NCBI GenBank assembly: GCA_002914805.1
Contig: JXTB01000044.1
Span: 620,733-684,732, forward strand
Reading direction: 5' to 3'
Source: Parasponia andersonii
Lineage: Eukaryota; Streptophyta; Magnoliopsida; Rosales; Cannabaceae
Length of the DNA stretch: 64,000 nucleotides
Both the position numbers and the translations under genes were made by a program. Numbering within the stretch: the stretch's first letter is position 1; every line of letters starts with the position of its first letter. Below, one piece after another: positions 44,649 to 56,578 of this stretch. The notes beneath the pieces are model-generated. The model saw only the letters and a program-made list of their open reading frames with translations. It searched no databases and was not told where the DNA came from.

Positions 44649-47600
44649 TCAATCAAAACCATTTACATAGGAGGCGCAAGATTGGGGTACAAGGCACAGC
44701 CCTCTACTCCTAAGATCCATCCTGTTCAGCTGATCAGTCTCTTCCTCCTTGCTCCAACCATGTACCTTTACCATAATATCAATACCAATCAAATTTAATT
44801 TACTTATAAGTAATGAACTGTCCTCGACTTAGAGGAGCTGATGATTAAGTATTTATAATGTCTTCAGAATTTGTAGGCGGTTTAGTTTTGTCAAACAGTC
44901 ATTTTTAAATATCCTCATATACGTGTTTGTAAATTGAGCATGCATAAATCACACTTACTTAAATAGTTGAATATGTGCGAGATGATCCAAATTAAACATA
45001 TACGTACCAAAACTACATATAGCTAATTATGGATTACCTGCTGCATTTTTCTGGATGACTTAGTTTGCAATGACTTCATATAAGGCATGCTTAGAGTCTG
45101 CAGCACACATATTAATTAAGAATTAAGATAATGGAATCAAGTTATTATAGCCAACTTTAAAAAATGGCGAGAGTTTCAAGCACATGCAAGTCCACTTGCA
45201 ATATATATTTATACATATTTTCATGGTCAAATTAAAAGAAAGTTTTCTCACTAATTATACAATCAATTAGTAAACTTCTAAAGCTGTGGAACATTAATAT
45301 AATGGTAATTAATTTTGAGATTTTGTGTAAATGTAATGATGATCACCTGGACTTGGTCATGAAGGAATTGGATGTAGCCTATAGCTTCTGTGAGTACAGA
45401 GGCTGTATCCGTCTGAAATTAAGTTAATCCATATAAAATTTTTATTTTGAGGAAATCCATATAAATTAATGGTAAAGAAAATTTCAGACAATAAGCATGG
45501 CCAAATAAATATTATATATATAACTCTCTTTCTATATGAACACTTAAAAATTATTGATTAGTGGGTTCTGATATTGAAGAATAAATATGAACAGTATGAG
45601 ATAAATATTTAATTAGTATTTATACCTTGCCAAAAGGTGCCACCAACCTGTGAAGAGCTGCAATTCTCTCTCCAAGTCTCTCTTTCCTGACCTGCAGGTT
45701 AAGCCCAATATATTAAAATTAGAGATTAAAAGAAAGTTTTTATCAACTTCAAAAATGTGTTAATGACTTAATTCATAGTATTATATTAAGAAAAAACCAA
45801 AAAAAAAGAAAGAAAATTATTGTTATTAACTTATTATAGCACCTTCAGTGGTGGGTTTGAGGTTCGTAACATGGACTTTGACTTCTTAGATTCTGCACGA
45901 GAATATTCCTTTGGCTCAGAAAAAGCGCTACTACTTGGTCTCTTCGTTGATCTCGTAACTTCGTTTAAGAAAGCTGACGTCTTTATTTATCACCAAAAGA
46001 AAAAAAGCAGAAAAAAAAAATTCAATATAGATAAGGAAAAGGAGAGCATATATATGGCGCATTGGCAAGTAATAAAATTTTGTGGAACTTCAACCAAATT
46101 TAGAAAAGAACATGAAACTTAGGAAAACTGACATTAGTTATGGAAGATGATTAACTTATGATATGAAAGATTTATTATGTGAAGCAACATTACCTGATAA
46201 AGAGTTCTATCCCTACATGTATGTACTATACATGCAAATTATTGTACATATATATATGCGTAAATAATATCTTCGATCTCATTCATAGTATGCATGTTAA
46301 ACTAAGTAACCAACTAAATGGAACTTCTTTCTGTAATATTCACGATTAGTGTCTAGTTGAGAGTTGAGCAATTGCAATGTTTGAACTATTAACCAGCGAG
46401 CATGCATAAAAGTTGTGCTTCTCAAACCTGTATTCACCAAATAAATATTCCTTCCTAATTCACATTAGTTACCTTATCAAATAACCAGGAGAATAATGGA
46501 ATAGCGATATACATATATGTATGAAAGAACTAATGGAATAGCGATATACATATATGTATGAAAGAACTAAGGACCTAGCTAATTCAACAAACTAGATGGG
46601 GAACTTAATCAACAGAAAATGATTATACTTTACCATGTTGGAGCTGTTTGATGGGCTTGATCTTGAATATTCTTGCATGTCATGATGACCATGGCCAAAA
46701 GAAGTAGAGCTGCTTTGGCTATAGAGACTAAGGTTATGATTGTTATAACTAGAATGTGAAGATGACATTAATAGATTTAAAGCCTGTAAGTTGAATCCCC
46801 CAGAAGCCATCAATGATGGAGAACTCAACAATGACGTACTAGTACTTGAGGTTGTTCTAATGGGAAAAACATGGCCAAGGTCATCATCATATCCATTTGT
46901 TGCTGTAAATCTAGCTCCAAAACTAGCATTAACATCGTTGTTATTGCTTTGAGCATTACCAGAATAGAAATCTTGGTCATCGGCTGAAATCTGTCCGGAT
47001 GATACTGTGGATGAGTTACTGAGCCCTATAATATTATGCTGGTTTTGCTTGTACATGGTGGATATTAGATAATTCGATTCGTCGAGTTCCGGATAAGGAG
47101 TACTGCTAATATTGTTTATACTCAATTTGTCGAAGTCGATGTCCGGAGGTTCTTTCTTAATATTTGGAGCCCACGACGATTCATTATGGGCTGATATTCG
47201 TTGATTGAAACCTCTTGCGTGATCAGTAGCAGTACTACTACTACTACTACTATAGCTCATCATCAAGTCCTGAGTGGTGAATGTTGTGGCTGGAGATAAA
47301 GGCCATAGCCTTGAGTTCGGGATGCTTTCATCAGTTGGATACAAAGTGGTGCCATGATTCCTTAGTATTCATCATGCATACATACATATAATAACCATAA
47401 ATTATCAGTATATATCCTTGTAACATAAACATACAGAAATAATTTTCAAAAAAAAAATACAGAAATAGTAATTAGTAAGATGTTTGATACTTGATAAATT
47501 TAATTAGCACAGAAACATCAATAGTAAAGATCTAAATATATTCTTAAAAAAAAAAAAAAATTGCTAGAATTCTAGTGACCAAGTGCCACACTCTCGTCTT

Positions 47601-47951
47601 AATAATACTCTAGCTAGCTAGCTAGCTAGTAATACATAGAGCGTTTAGAATACTGAAACTCGTGATGAGACCTATTCTCAAGTTTTCCTTCATATATACT
47701 CAATCTTGTTAAATAATAATTCTAATTAAACTGCATCCATACTTGAAAATCAATTAGGAAAATTTAGTGTACCAGAGAGAGATCGGATTGAGTGGGAGTT
47801 GATGTACTTACAAAAAATTCATGCTTGGGTTCCAATTATTACGAGTGCTGGTGATTCTGGCTGTGCCACTCTGAGGACCTATTGGTAAAGAAGACCGTCC
47901 AATGACCTGATCTTGTTGCTGATTCTGGCTATGAAGATTTCTATACTCCAT
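44649..47951 (-). CDS. bHLH transcription factor, bHLH112/bHLH123-like
   Basis: Seven exons on the minus strand, in transcript order 47951-47812, 47360-46634, 45980-45843, 45691-45626, 45412-45347, 45097-45038 and 44765-44649, encode 437 residues; all junction phases agree. The N-terminal half is rich in Ser, Asn and Gln, as in this subgroup. The DNA-binding/dimer region is PPLKVRKERLGERIAALHRL, VAPFGKTDTASVLTEAIGYI and QFLHDQVQTLSMPYMK, and the C-terminus carries the subgroup signature DLRSRGLCLVP. The basic region lacks the classical H-E-R set, as in bHLH112-type factors, which bind E-box and GCG-type sites and act in stress or root programmes. The last-exon acceptor (AAAG at 44766-44767) has a poor polypyrimidine tract and is the weakest junction. 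Nuclear; probably intact. Confidence 0.88.
46494..46567 (+). repeat. Perfect 37-bp tandem duplication
   Basis: Two adjacent identical 37-base units (46494-46530 and 46531-46567) containing GCGATATACATATATGTATG, within the second intron of the bHLH gene. Confidence 0.9.
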
Positions 47952-48425
47952 GATAATTGTCTGATTTGATCAGACTATTTATTTCTTCTTCCTACAAATC
48001 CTAACTTTTATATCTATGTATATACACATATACATGTATATATATCTACCCGGTCTCAATCTTTACTTTTCTTCTCTCTACTTATAAGTAGTACTCTTTG
48101 TAATAGAAGTAGTATTGATCAGTTTCTTCTTTTCAGCTAGCTAGCTTGCTCTTTCAAAGTCTCATTCACAGCTAACCTAGCTCTATGAGAAAGGGAAGAA
48201 GAAAATAGAAAAAAAAAAAAAAAGAACAAAGATTATGCATATATAAAGCCCTTTGAGTATGCTCAATGAAGTTTCTCGGTTTATTTTTCCCCTTGTTCTT
48301 TCAGAGTCCAAACTGAAAGTAACCTCCCTTATAAAAAAGATGCTAAAGAGGATTCTCTCTCCATCATGCTATAATATAAATAATTTAGTCTAATTATATA
48401 GATATATATATATGCATTGCTAATT

Positions 48426-48600
48426 TAGTAAGAATTTTTTTTGGATTATCGTTAGATAGTGATTTAATAATTATAATAAAATATATATATTATTAATATT
48501 TTTTTTATCTTATTTTTTATAATAAAAAAATATATAAATTAAATTTTTATGAGTCAAATTAATTATAAATAAAAAAAAATTATTAGGAGATTGATAAGCA
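48426..48600 (-). mobile_element. Diverged inverted copy of the 49.8-kb MITE family
   Basis: It contains TTGGATTATCGTTAGATAGTG, a decayed form of the hairpin found in the copy at 49820-50062, but in the opposite orientation. The ends are vague. Confidence 0.4.
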
Positions 48601-48892
48601 TTATATATATATATATAGATAACTTTATCGAAGAAATTTATAACTGTTTTTGCGCCTTAATCACTGACCGTATATCTGTACTTCATTGACAGCATCATTA
48701 TCAAATTCAATCTTCAAAGACCCACCGTTGAAAAAGAGTTGTGCCTATATGACCTTTTTCTATTTTTGATTTTCTTTTTCTGATTTTTTCTGTGCGTGTT
48801 GGTATCAAGCAAAACTGCAGAATAAGCCCCCGTCTCCGTCGCATCAGTCTGTCTAAAACCATGATTATATAAATATATATATACATGTATAT

Positions 48893-49118
48893 GGCACTGA
48901 TAAGTATTTTCTTTTTAATTATCTATAAATATTAATATAAATATTAATTTGATTAATAAAAATTTAATAGATATATATTTTTATTATAAAAAATAAAAAA
49001 AAAATATATTAATGATATACGTCTTTTTATTATGTACTTATTATTTGTTAGACGGTGATCTAACAGCTAAAAAAAAATACTTACTCATATATATATATTT
49101 CTCCTAAAGATAAAAAAA
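48893..49118 (+). mobile_element. MITE copy flanked by a 55-bp direct repeat
   Basis: Shares GATAAGTATTTT, AATTTAATAGATATATATTT, ATACGTCTTTTTA and GACGGTGATCTAACAGCTAA with the copy at 49820-50062. A flanking segment with AACTGCAGAATAAGCCC and CAGTCTGTCTAAAACCA occurs on both sides (48811-48864 and 49119-49175). Confidence 0.6.
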
Positions 49119-49819
49119 AAAACTGCAGAATAAGCCCATCTTCGTCGTATCAGTCTGTCTAAAACCAAACCATGACACGCCGCTATACATATATGCCTCT
49201 CCCAAAGGAGGAAAAAAAAAAAAAAAAAGGCGCACACATATATGTACATGATACTAATTAGAAAACCCTACTGAACATGCAAAAGAGAATATATGTATAT
49301 TTAGGTCTGTCGATGTAGTGGCGTTATATATAATTATATATAGTACACTTATATTACATATCTCTTAATCCATAATTGATCTTTGATTATGCAATTTATA
49401 TCTGAATAAATTGACTAAGAAATGTAGTACATGCATATTAGTTACTTGAAAATAAGTGAGGGTGATAAATATATCTTTGTTTAACATAAAATATGTATCT
49501 TTATACGTATTTTATTAAAAAGTGCCTGCAAGTAGTAGTTACATGTAATTTGTAACTAGCCAGCTCTACCGTCCAATTTATACCCATTATTCGACAAGTT
49601 AGTTGAGAAGAAAATTCGTGTCAAATTTCCTTATCAAAAGGGTTAGGGATAGTCCAAGTCTAAAGGGGGAAAAAAGGTTTGGCTAGAAATTTTTAAACAG
49701 AAAAGAGATCAGAGAATCACCAAAACGAGAATAAGACTAACATTTTTTAAAACCTAGATAACTAATTACATTCCCTTTTCAAATAATTCCCTATTGTAAA
49801 TCAATCATATATATATATA

Positions 49820-50062
49820 GGGCACCAATCCAGTAAGTATTTTTTTTTTTTACATATGCATAGGTATCAATTTGGCCAATAAAAATTTAGCACATATATT
49901 TTTTTATTGTAAAAAATAAGAGAGAGAAAGAGCATTAATAATGCACGTCTTTTCATGCACTTCATTATAGTCATTGGATCACCATTAGATGGTGATCCAA
50001 CGGCTAAAAAAAAAATACTTATCCATAGGTAAAGAAAAAAAATACCTATTGGATTGGCAACC
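49820..50062 (+). mobile_element. MITE with inverted ends and a perfect internal hairpin
   Basis: Ends: GGGCACCAATCCAGTAAGTA and, in reverse complement of the right end, GGTTGCCAATCCAATAGGTA, each followed by a T-run. Inside, TTGGATCACCAT-TAG-ATGGTGATCCAA is a perfect 12-base hairpin. It is non-coding; the flanks are TA-rich, so the target duplication is ambiguous. Confidence 0.7.
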
Positions 50063-50099
<37 letters not shown>

Positions 50100-51580
50100 T
50101 ATGTACTCGTGATGAGTTACTGTCGATATATATCATAGTTAACTGATGATCATGACACTAATTGCGAGTCCCCGTTCACCTATATTAGAGATTAGTTTTA
50201 AAAATGTATTATATATCTCTATCATCCTCGTGACATGCCCTGACACACGCATGCATATACCCTTACCCTTAACACGCATGCACCCACTTGGCAAACAACA
50301 TGATCGTCAAACCCAAAAATCCAGAGCGAAGTTGGTAAGGTGTATACATATAAATGCCTCACGAGTCACGAATTTAATTGAAGAGAAAATACGAAAATAC
50401 ATTACAGAAACGAAAATACTTACGATCTTTGAGCTAGCTTAAATAATAATTGAAGAGGATAATCATGAACCTAGCTAGTTCATAAAAATATTGAAACTAA
50501 AATTAATGCGATAGTGATAGTGTAGTATAATATAAGCATCATAGGGGTATAATTGGGTGTCTAAATTTATATTTAATTAATTTTATGACGACTAAGTAAG
50601 CTGTCTTTCACTGAAGGAAAATCTATATATTATATATTCACATTGATCTGTCCCATAAAGAAAAAATAATAATTGTCAGAGGAAAAAGTGAGGGGGCGGG
50701 AATGAAAAATATTATTCTAAGATGGTATTATGGGCAAATTTGTCGCTGCCTCCAAGTTCCATTTCCAACCTCTCTTTTCACTTTCTTTCATTTTCTTCAG
50801 CCTTAAAATTTCTTTCTGCTGCCAGCTGCCGAGTACCGACCTTCTTCACCCTTATTATGTTTGTAGAGAATTAAATTCTGTATAATATAATAATATATAA
50901 TCTATCTTTGTGACTAGCTAGTTCAAATTTTAAAACATTATGATCTATTAATTACGTCTAACCCGTGCCTTTGTTTTTTGTCTTTCTTTGGCCACTTATG
51001 TTTATTAATTATGTTCTTTTTGGTGTAGATGAAAACCCAGTTGTTAATTATGTAACATGCTGTAATTTTTGGTTAGACTTAAATCACTACTCATTGTAAC
51101 CGAAAAATTGTCCAACCCCAAAACACTATCTATGATAAAAATTTATTAGATTATATATAAGTTCGTGCAAAATAATTATGACCCAATTATTGCACGAATT
51201 AACATTGGGATTCCAAGATACCATTTGTATATGTTCCTAACATTCGTGAATTTAAAATGCAAGTGAAGGTCCCTAGCTTTGTCTAACATCCACTTGCATA
51301 TGTATGTAACCAGAAATTGGAATCCACGTTGGATGCATTATGCTTGGACTTCCATTTTAATATTAATCTATATTATAAAAGTGAGGGAAAAGTATTGGCT
51401 ATTTATCTTTAACAATGACTTTTCAGATGTGACAGTCAACCTTGTTCAAGGACGTACATACATATGTAAAATAATTCTCCTGCTATAGAATCTCAAAAAT
51501 CAATTGCACGCTGATTGCTCGAAAAAATTAATTATATATAGAGGTAGAACCGGAGTTGATTACATGTTAGTATAAAAGTA

Positions 51581-51715
51581 GTTTTTTTTTTTTTTTGAGA
51601 AATTAGGTTAAATATGTTCCGTAATACCCTTATTTTGGCCCATATGCACAAGTTAAAAAACATTTGAAAAATATGCTTGCGGACGAAAATACCCTTACTA
51701 ATATCTAAGAGAAAA
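51581..51715 (+). repeat. Left terminal inverted repeat of the MULE
   Basis: Starts G followed by a T-run, then GAGAAATTAGGTTAAATATG. It matches the right end in several blocks over roughly 130 bases. A second, internal partial copy of this end occurs at about 52178-52230. Confidence 0.85.
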
Positions 51716-51964
51716 TATGTTTCTTTCCCTTAAACTCCTCATTTCTCTCTCTCTTTCCAACTCTCTCTTTCGTCTCCTTCTCTGAAGAGCCAAGAACCAT
51801 TGCGTCATTAACTGAGGAAGACGAAAACTCGTCGTGCCGTCTATCGTAAATCTCTCTCACTATTTAGGATTACGTTGAGAAAAATGAATCCCCAAAAGAA
51901 GGTAAGCAAAATATGATTTGAGGGTTTTATTTTTTTTTAATTTAGGACATTTGTAGTAGAAGAC

Positions 51965-52860
51965 GATTTAGAAATTTTTTACTTCATTCCGACATTTTTT
52001 CGATGCATTTTCAATTAGCTGGTCTAAATTTTCGATCATATTTCGATGAGTATGGCTGAAAATAGTACCAGAAAATCACGCGAAATTCAACGTGTTTTCG
52101 ATGTATTTTCGATGGTATTTCGACTGTGTTTCGATTTACAGAGTCAAAATTTCGATACCTTTTCGATGATATTTTAAAAGAGAAATTAGGTTAAATATGC
52201 TCCCTATTCTCTATTAAATAGGTAAAATAAACTTTCGATGTTATTTCGACTGTGTTTCGATTTTATTTCGATGAGGTTTGGATGAATAGTGCTGCAATTT
52301 CGATACATTTTCCATGATATTTAAGCTAATTTGTCTTTTAAAATAGAAAATAAGGCTGCTCTAAATTTTCGATGACAGTTCGATGATATTTGATGGTATT
52401 TCGACTGTGTTTTGATTTACATAGTCGAAATTTCGATACCTTTTCGATAGTATTTCGACTGTGTTTCGATTTTATTTCGATAAATAGTGCTGAAATTTCG
52501 ATACATTTTCGATGACATTTTAAAATAGAAAATAAGGCTGCTCTAAATTTTCGATGTTAGTTCGACTGTTTTTCGATCACAGTTCGATGACCTTTTTTCT
52601 TCTAGTAGCTAGTAGTTAATCTTTTTTCGACTATTTTCGATTAATTTTCGATTCCATTTCGACATGCTCTGTTTTTCGATGATTTGTTCCTTGGACAATT
52701 TCCATCTCCTGGCTATTTGTTCTCATTTGAGATAGTTTCTGTAAGATTTTTTGATAACAATCGAAATCTCGTCAAAATCAAAATGATCGAAATTTCGATC
52801 ACTTTTCGACCTATTTCGATGCGTTTGAACTATATTTCGACGTAATTTAGATGCTTCTGA
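51965..52860 (+). repeat. Left subterminal TCGA-box array of the MULE
   Basis: Dozens of TTTCGA/TTCGA boxes in AT-rich DNA. In the clearest part TCGA starts at 52098, 52109, 52120, 52131, 52152 and 52163, i.e. steps of 11, 11, 11, 21 and 11 bases. Larger blocks also recur, for example AAATAAGGCTGCTCTAAATT near 52347 and 52529. It is non-coding and oriented inward from the left end. Confidence 0.9.
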
Positions 52861-52908
52861 TATATATTAAATTTATAAAAATCCTAACTAAATTGCTTTA
52901 TTCCTCTT

Positions 52909-55490
52909 ATGCCGAACCAAATGTCAAAGCTCCTTGTACCTTTTGGAGAACACTTCCCTGGAAGGGTCACTATAAAAGGAACAACGGTGATGTCGAAGAT
53001 TAATGAGAGATTTGAGAAGTATGATTTGTTAGAGAGGGCAAAGCAGTGTCCGTTTAAGTAGTTTTTTCTTGCTCCTCCAATGCAAGCATCATGAGTACTT
53101 ATACACCAACTACTGTTGAGGAAGGTGAAATCCCAAAACCCGGCGGAGTTGCAGTTTTTCATTGGGGATAGCAACTTGAGATTCGGGCTTGGTGAGTTTG
53201 CATTAATAACGGCGTTAAACTTTGCCAAAGATCTAGACATTGTGAAGTACAAATCTATGTCTAGTAGCATGAGGCTCAGGGAGACATACCTGAATAATGC
53301 AGCTAATATGAGATTCGGTGAATTAGAGGCTGCATTTCTAAATTGTGAGGAGAAGAAGGACGTATAGAAGTTGGGTTTGTGCTACTTAGTAGATGGGCTA
53401 TTGATGGCACAGGAGTCAAGCACGAAGATTATGATGGATATGCTCTCTTTTGTGGAGAATGAGGAGGATTTCTTTAATTATCCATGGGGAAGGCGATCTT
53501 ACGAGAGAACGTTCCCTAGTTTGAATAAGGACATGATGCATCAGAGGGAAAACTACCTTCAGAAGATGAAAAAGAATAAGAAGGCCAAGGAAGCTAAATA
53601 CACAGTGTATGGGTTTAGCATTGCTTTACAGTATTGAGCTTATGAGGCTATCCCCGAGCTTACTGGTGCATTTTCTGAGAACCTTGGCATCAAATTCCCA
53701 AGGATGCTGTCATGGATAAGCAATAAAATATCATCAATGATGGATTGTATTGATGTATTCAAGATTAAGAAAGTAAGTCCGGAAAATTGATTTTATTCTA
53801 TATAATTAATTTTATAAATTCATAAGTTGATTGAACTTTATTTTGAACTATCTTGCAGCTTGTCACAAAGGCGTTATTGAATCCACGGGAGGCTGAGAAA
53901 GAATTCTATGAACATATATATCACGATCCACACTAGAGCCTCGCCAGTACTGGAGTTGAGGAAGAGTGAATTGATGGTGAGGAGGAGGAGGAGAACAAGA
54001 AGGAGGCAGCTGAAGCAAAGCGAGCTGCAGAGGAGACGGGCATCTTTCACGCTACCAGAAACAAAGTAGAGGAGGAACCATCTACTGACATGCCTCAGTC
54101 ACATAAGTTCTATCTTGAGTTGAAGACTGATATTGCTGAGTTGAATGCAAACCAGACTGAACTCAAGGCGAACTAGGTGATTCTCAATGATAAACTTGAT
54201 AGGTTTTTGAAGATGATAGAAGAAATCAAAGCACATCGGCAGCCAACTGGTTCCGAATCTGAGGCCACTCAGTCGGATATCCTTCCTGAAGGGTATCAGC
54301 CAGGTGAAGATATTGTCATAAGTACTCCCACTAAAGAGCACACTCCTGAAGAGCAGCAAACTCCAGGAGTGAAAGAGTTACAAGTAGCTGAGGTGGCTAC
54401 AGTTAAGTTTGGGAGGAAGAAACGGGTCGGTCAACGATCTAAGAGACTCATTGACTACACCGATCCGTCAAACAAGAAGTTCAAGGTTAATGATCCATAC
54501 AAACCAAACCCATTCCGAAAAATTGATCCAAAACAGCTTGATACATTTAGGAGATAGCTTGCAGGACTTATTGATAACCGGAAACCAATCCAGCTTCCCA
54601 CTGATAATGCTAGTACTGGATTCTTTTTCCACCTTCAGACTCCTTGGAAGTGGCTTGCAGATGAGGTAATTGGATTTATAATTAAATGTTTCTTTCTTCA
54701 TTTTGAAATCCTTTTTTATATTCACTTAAAAGTTATTGTATTCTCTCCATTTGCAGCATATTGACGCGGCTTTTCGGTTGATACGAGAACGTATTTGGCT
54801 TTTCCCAAAGACGTATAGAAAGAAAGTCGCCCTTGCGGACATAGTCTACATTGCATGCATGAATGGTCAGTGGGATGCATTTCGAAGAACCTCCAATAAA
54901 GCGAAATTTTTGTGGGATGACCAGCTTACTGACTATACTAAAAGAGATGCAGATTATTTTCAACATGGCTGGGCGGAGGTTGACGAAATTTACTATCCCT
55001 TGAACATCGGTTCAAATCATTGGGTTCTTGTGCAGATAGATTTTCTTGCGCATATGCTCACGGTATATGACTCTGACCAGGCATTATATGATGATGCACG
55101 TGTCGAGCAAGCTATGCGTCCAATGATGAAGATGTTGCCATACTTTCTGCTCAATGTAGAAGGAGTCACTGATCGCACTGATCTTTATTTGACTACAACG
55201 ACGAAACCGCGTGATTTTGATGTTAGAAGGTTACCTCCCAATGTAGTGCCACAAACAGCGAAGAGGTAATTCAATAGAATATAAGGATATTAACAAAAAT
55301 TCTTCAATTGGTTATTTTGAGACTAACTAGAATTATTTGCCTTTGCAGTAGAGATTGCGGCGCTTTTGTTGTTAAGCACTTTGGAATGTCTGTTAGCCGA
55401 CATTCCACTATCTAACGTTGTTGATGATGTTATGCAACATTCAAGACGGAAATTATGTGTAAATTTATTCTACCAGAATATAAAGCCATA
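52909..55490 (+). pseudogene. DUF1985 - Ulp1-like cysteine protease gene of the MULE
   Basis: From an ATG at 52909 one frame runs through the DUF1985 pattern (LIHQLLLRKVKSQNPAELQF, then RFGLGEFALITALNF), broken by stops at 53059, 53092, 53365 and about 53635. After an intron (donor GTAAGT near 53774) come charged linkers with more stops, then a C48/Ulp1 peptidase domain. The domain shows NHWVLVQIDF (His codon 55018-55020), LTVYDSD (Asp 55069-55071), and across an intron (55266-55348) RDCGAFVVKH (Cys 55356-55358). The catalytic triad codons survive, but one extra base just after VVKHF shifts the frame; the alternative frame continues as ECLLADIPLSNVVDDVMQH to 55490. In the host, Ulp1 enzymes remove SUMO; this copy cannot make the full protein. 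Confidence 0.85.
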
Positions 55491-55654
55491 GGTGTATAAT
55501 AAATTTTTGTATACTTGTTAGTTGTGCTCATTTTTTTAAATAATTTCATTTGGGATAGAGTAGCTGATATATTGTGCATGTATTATGTTACTGTGCATAC
55601 TCAGGTTAAAAATTGAAGTCAAAACGAATGAGATATAATTCAGCTTGTTAACCA

Positions 55655-56395
55655 AAGTCGAAATTCGATGATATTCGTCACTGTTTTCGATGACATAAAG
55701 ATGCAATTTGATTCATTTTCGACTGTGTTTCGACTATTGCATTTCGATTCGAAATTTCGATGCATTGTCGAGAATTTTTCAACTATTGCAATTTAATATT
55801 CCAAACCAATTCGGATTATATTTCGATGAGTATGGCTAAAAATAGTACCGAAAAATCACGTGAAATTCGACGTGTTTTCGATAGTATTTCGACGTATTTT
55901 CGATGGTATTTCGACTGTGTTTCGATTTACAGAGTCAAAATTTCGATACCTTTTCGATGATATTTTAAAATAGGTTTTCGATTTTATTTCGATGAATTGT
56001 GCTGAAATTTCGATCCATTTCCGATGACATTTTAAAATAGAAAATAAGGCTGCTCCAAATTTTCGATGTTAGTTCGACTGTTTTTTTATCACAGTTCGAT
56101 GATATTCAATGGTATTTCGACGTGTTTTCGATGATATTTCGACTGTGTTTCGATTTACAGAGTTGAAATTTCGATACCTTTTCGAGATAGGTTTTTTACA
56201 GTATTTCGATGAATAGTGCCGAAATTTTGATACATTTTCGATGACATTTTAAAATAGAAAATAAGACCGCTCTAAATTTTCGATATTAGTTCGACTGTTT
56301 TTCGATGATAGTTCGATGATATTCAATAGTATTTCGACTGTGTTTTGATTTATAGAGTCAAAATTTCGATGCATTTTCGAGAAATTTTTGATTGT
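55655..56395 (+). repeat. Central TCGA-box array of the MULE
   Basis: Lies between the 3' ends of the two convergent genes. TCGA starts at 55867, 55878, 55889, 55900, 55911, 55922, 55943 and 55954: five steps of exactly 11, then 21, then 11 bases. The stretch 55822-55975 is a near copy of 52042-52176 in the left array, in the same orientation. Confidence 0.9.
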
Positions 56396-56578
56396 TGCAA
56401 TTTTTTGAAAACATTATATCATTATAATAAAGTAAATAATATTCCAAACTTATTCCAACTAAAATATTAAAATTATTCATTAAAACGTTGTACTTAAAAT
56501 CCTAAAATTAAAATGATAAAATTAATAGTACAAAATTCTCAAGATACGTGATTTTGTTGTTTGATTTTCTATACAAAA

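Larger units (their letters stand above)
47952..51568. other. AT-rich region upstream of the bHLH gene
   Basis: bHLH promoter side (TATATA-rich DNA near 48015-48050), then AT-rich DNA with several (TA)n runs (for example near 48395, 50070-50095) and a small MITE family with copies near 48426-48600, 48893-49118 and 49820-50062. No ORF with recognisable features. Confidence 0.5.

Noticed and set aside
45820-46122. 100-residue + strand open frame
   Set aside because: It lies across bHLH exon 3 and its intron on the opposite strand; the minus-strand exon has matching splice sites and family sequence.
51965-52860. Reading the TCGA arrays as a CRISPR-like or satellite array
   Set aside because: There are no conserved repeats with unique spacers; the boxes are short, vary in flanks and are tied to the MULE ends.
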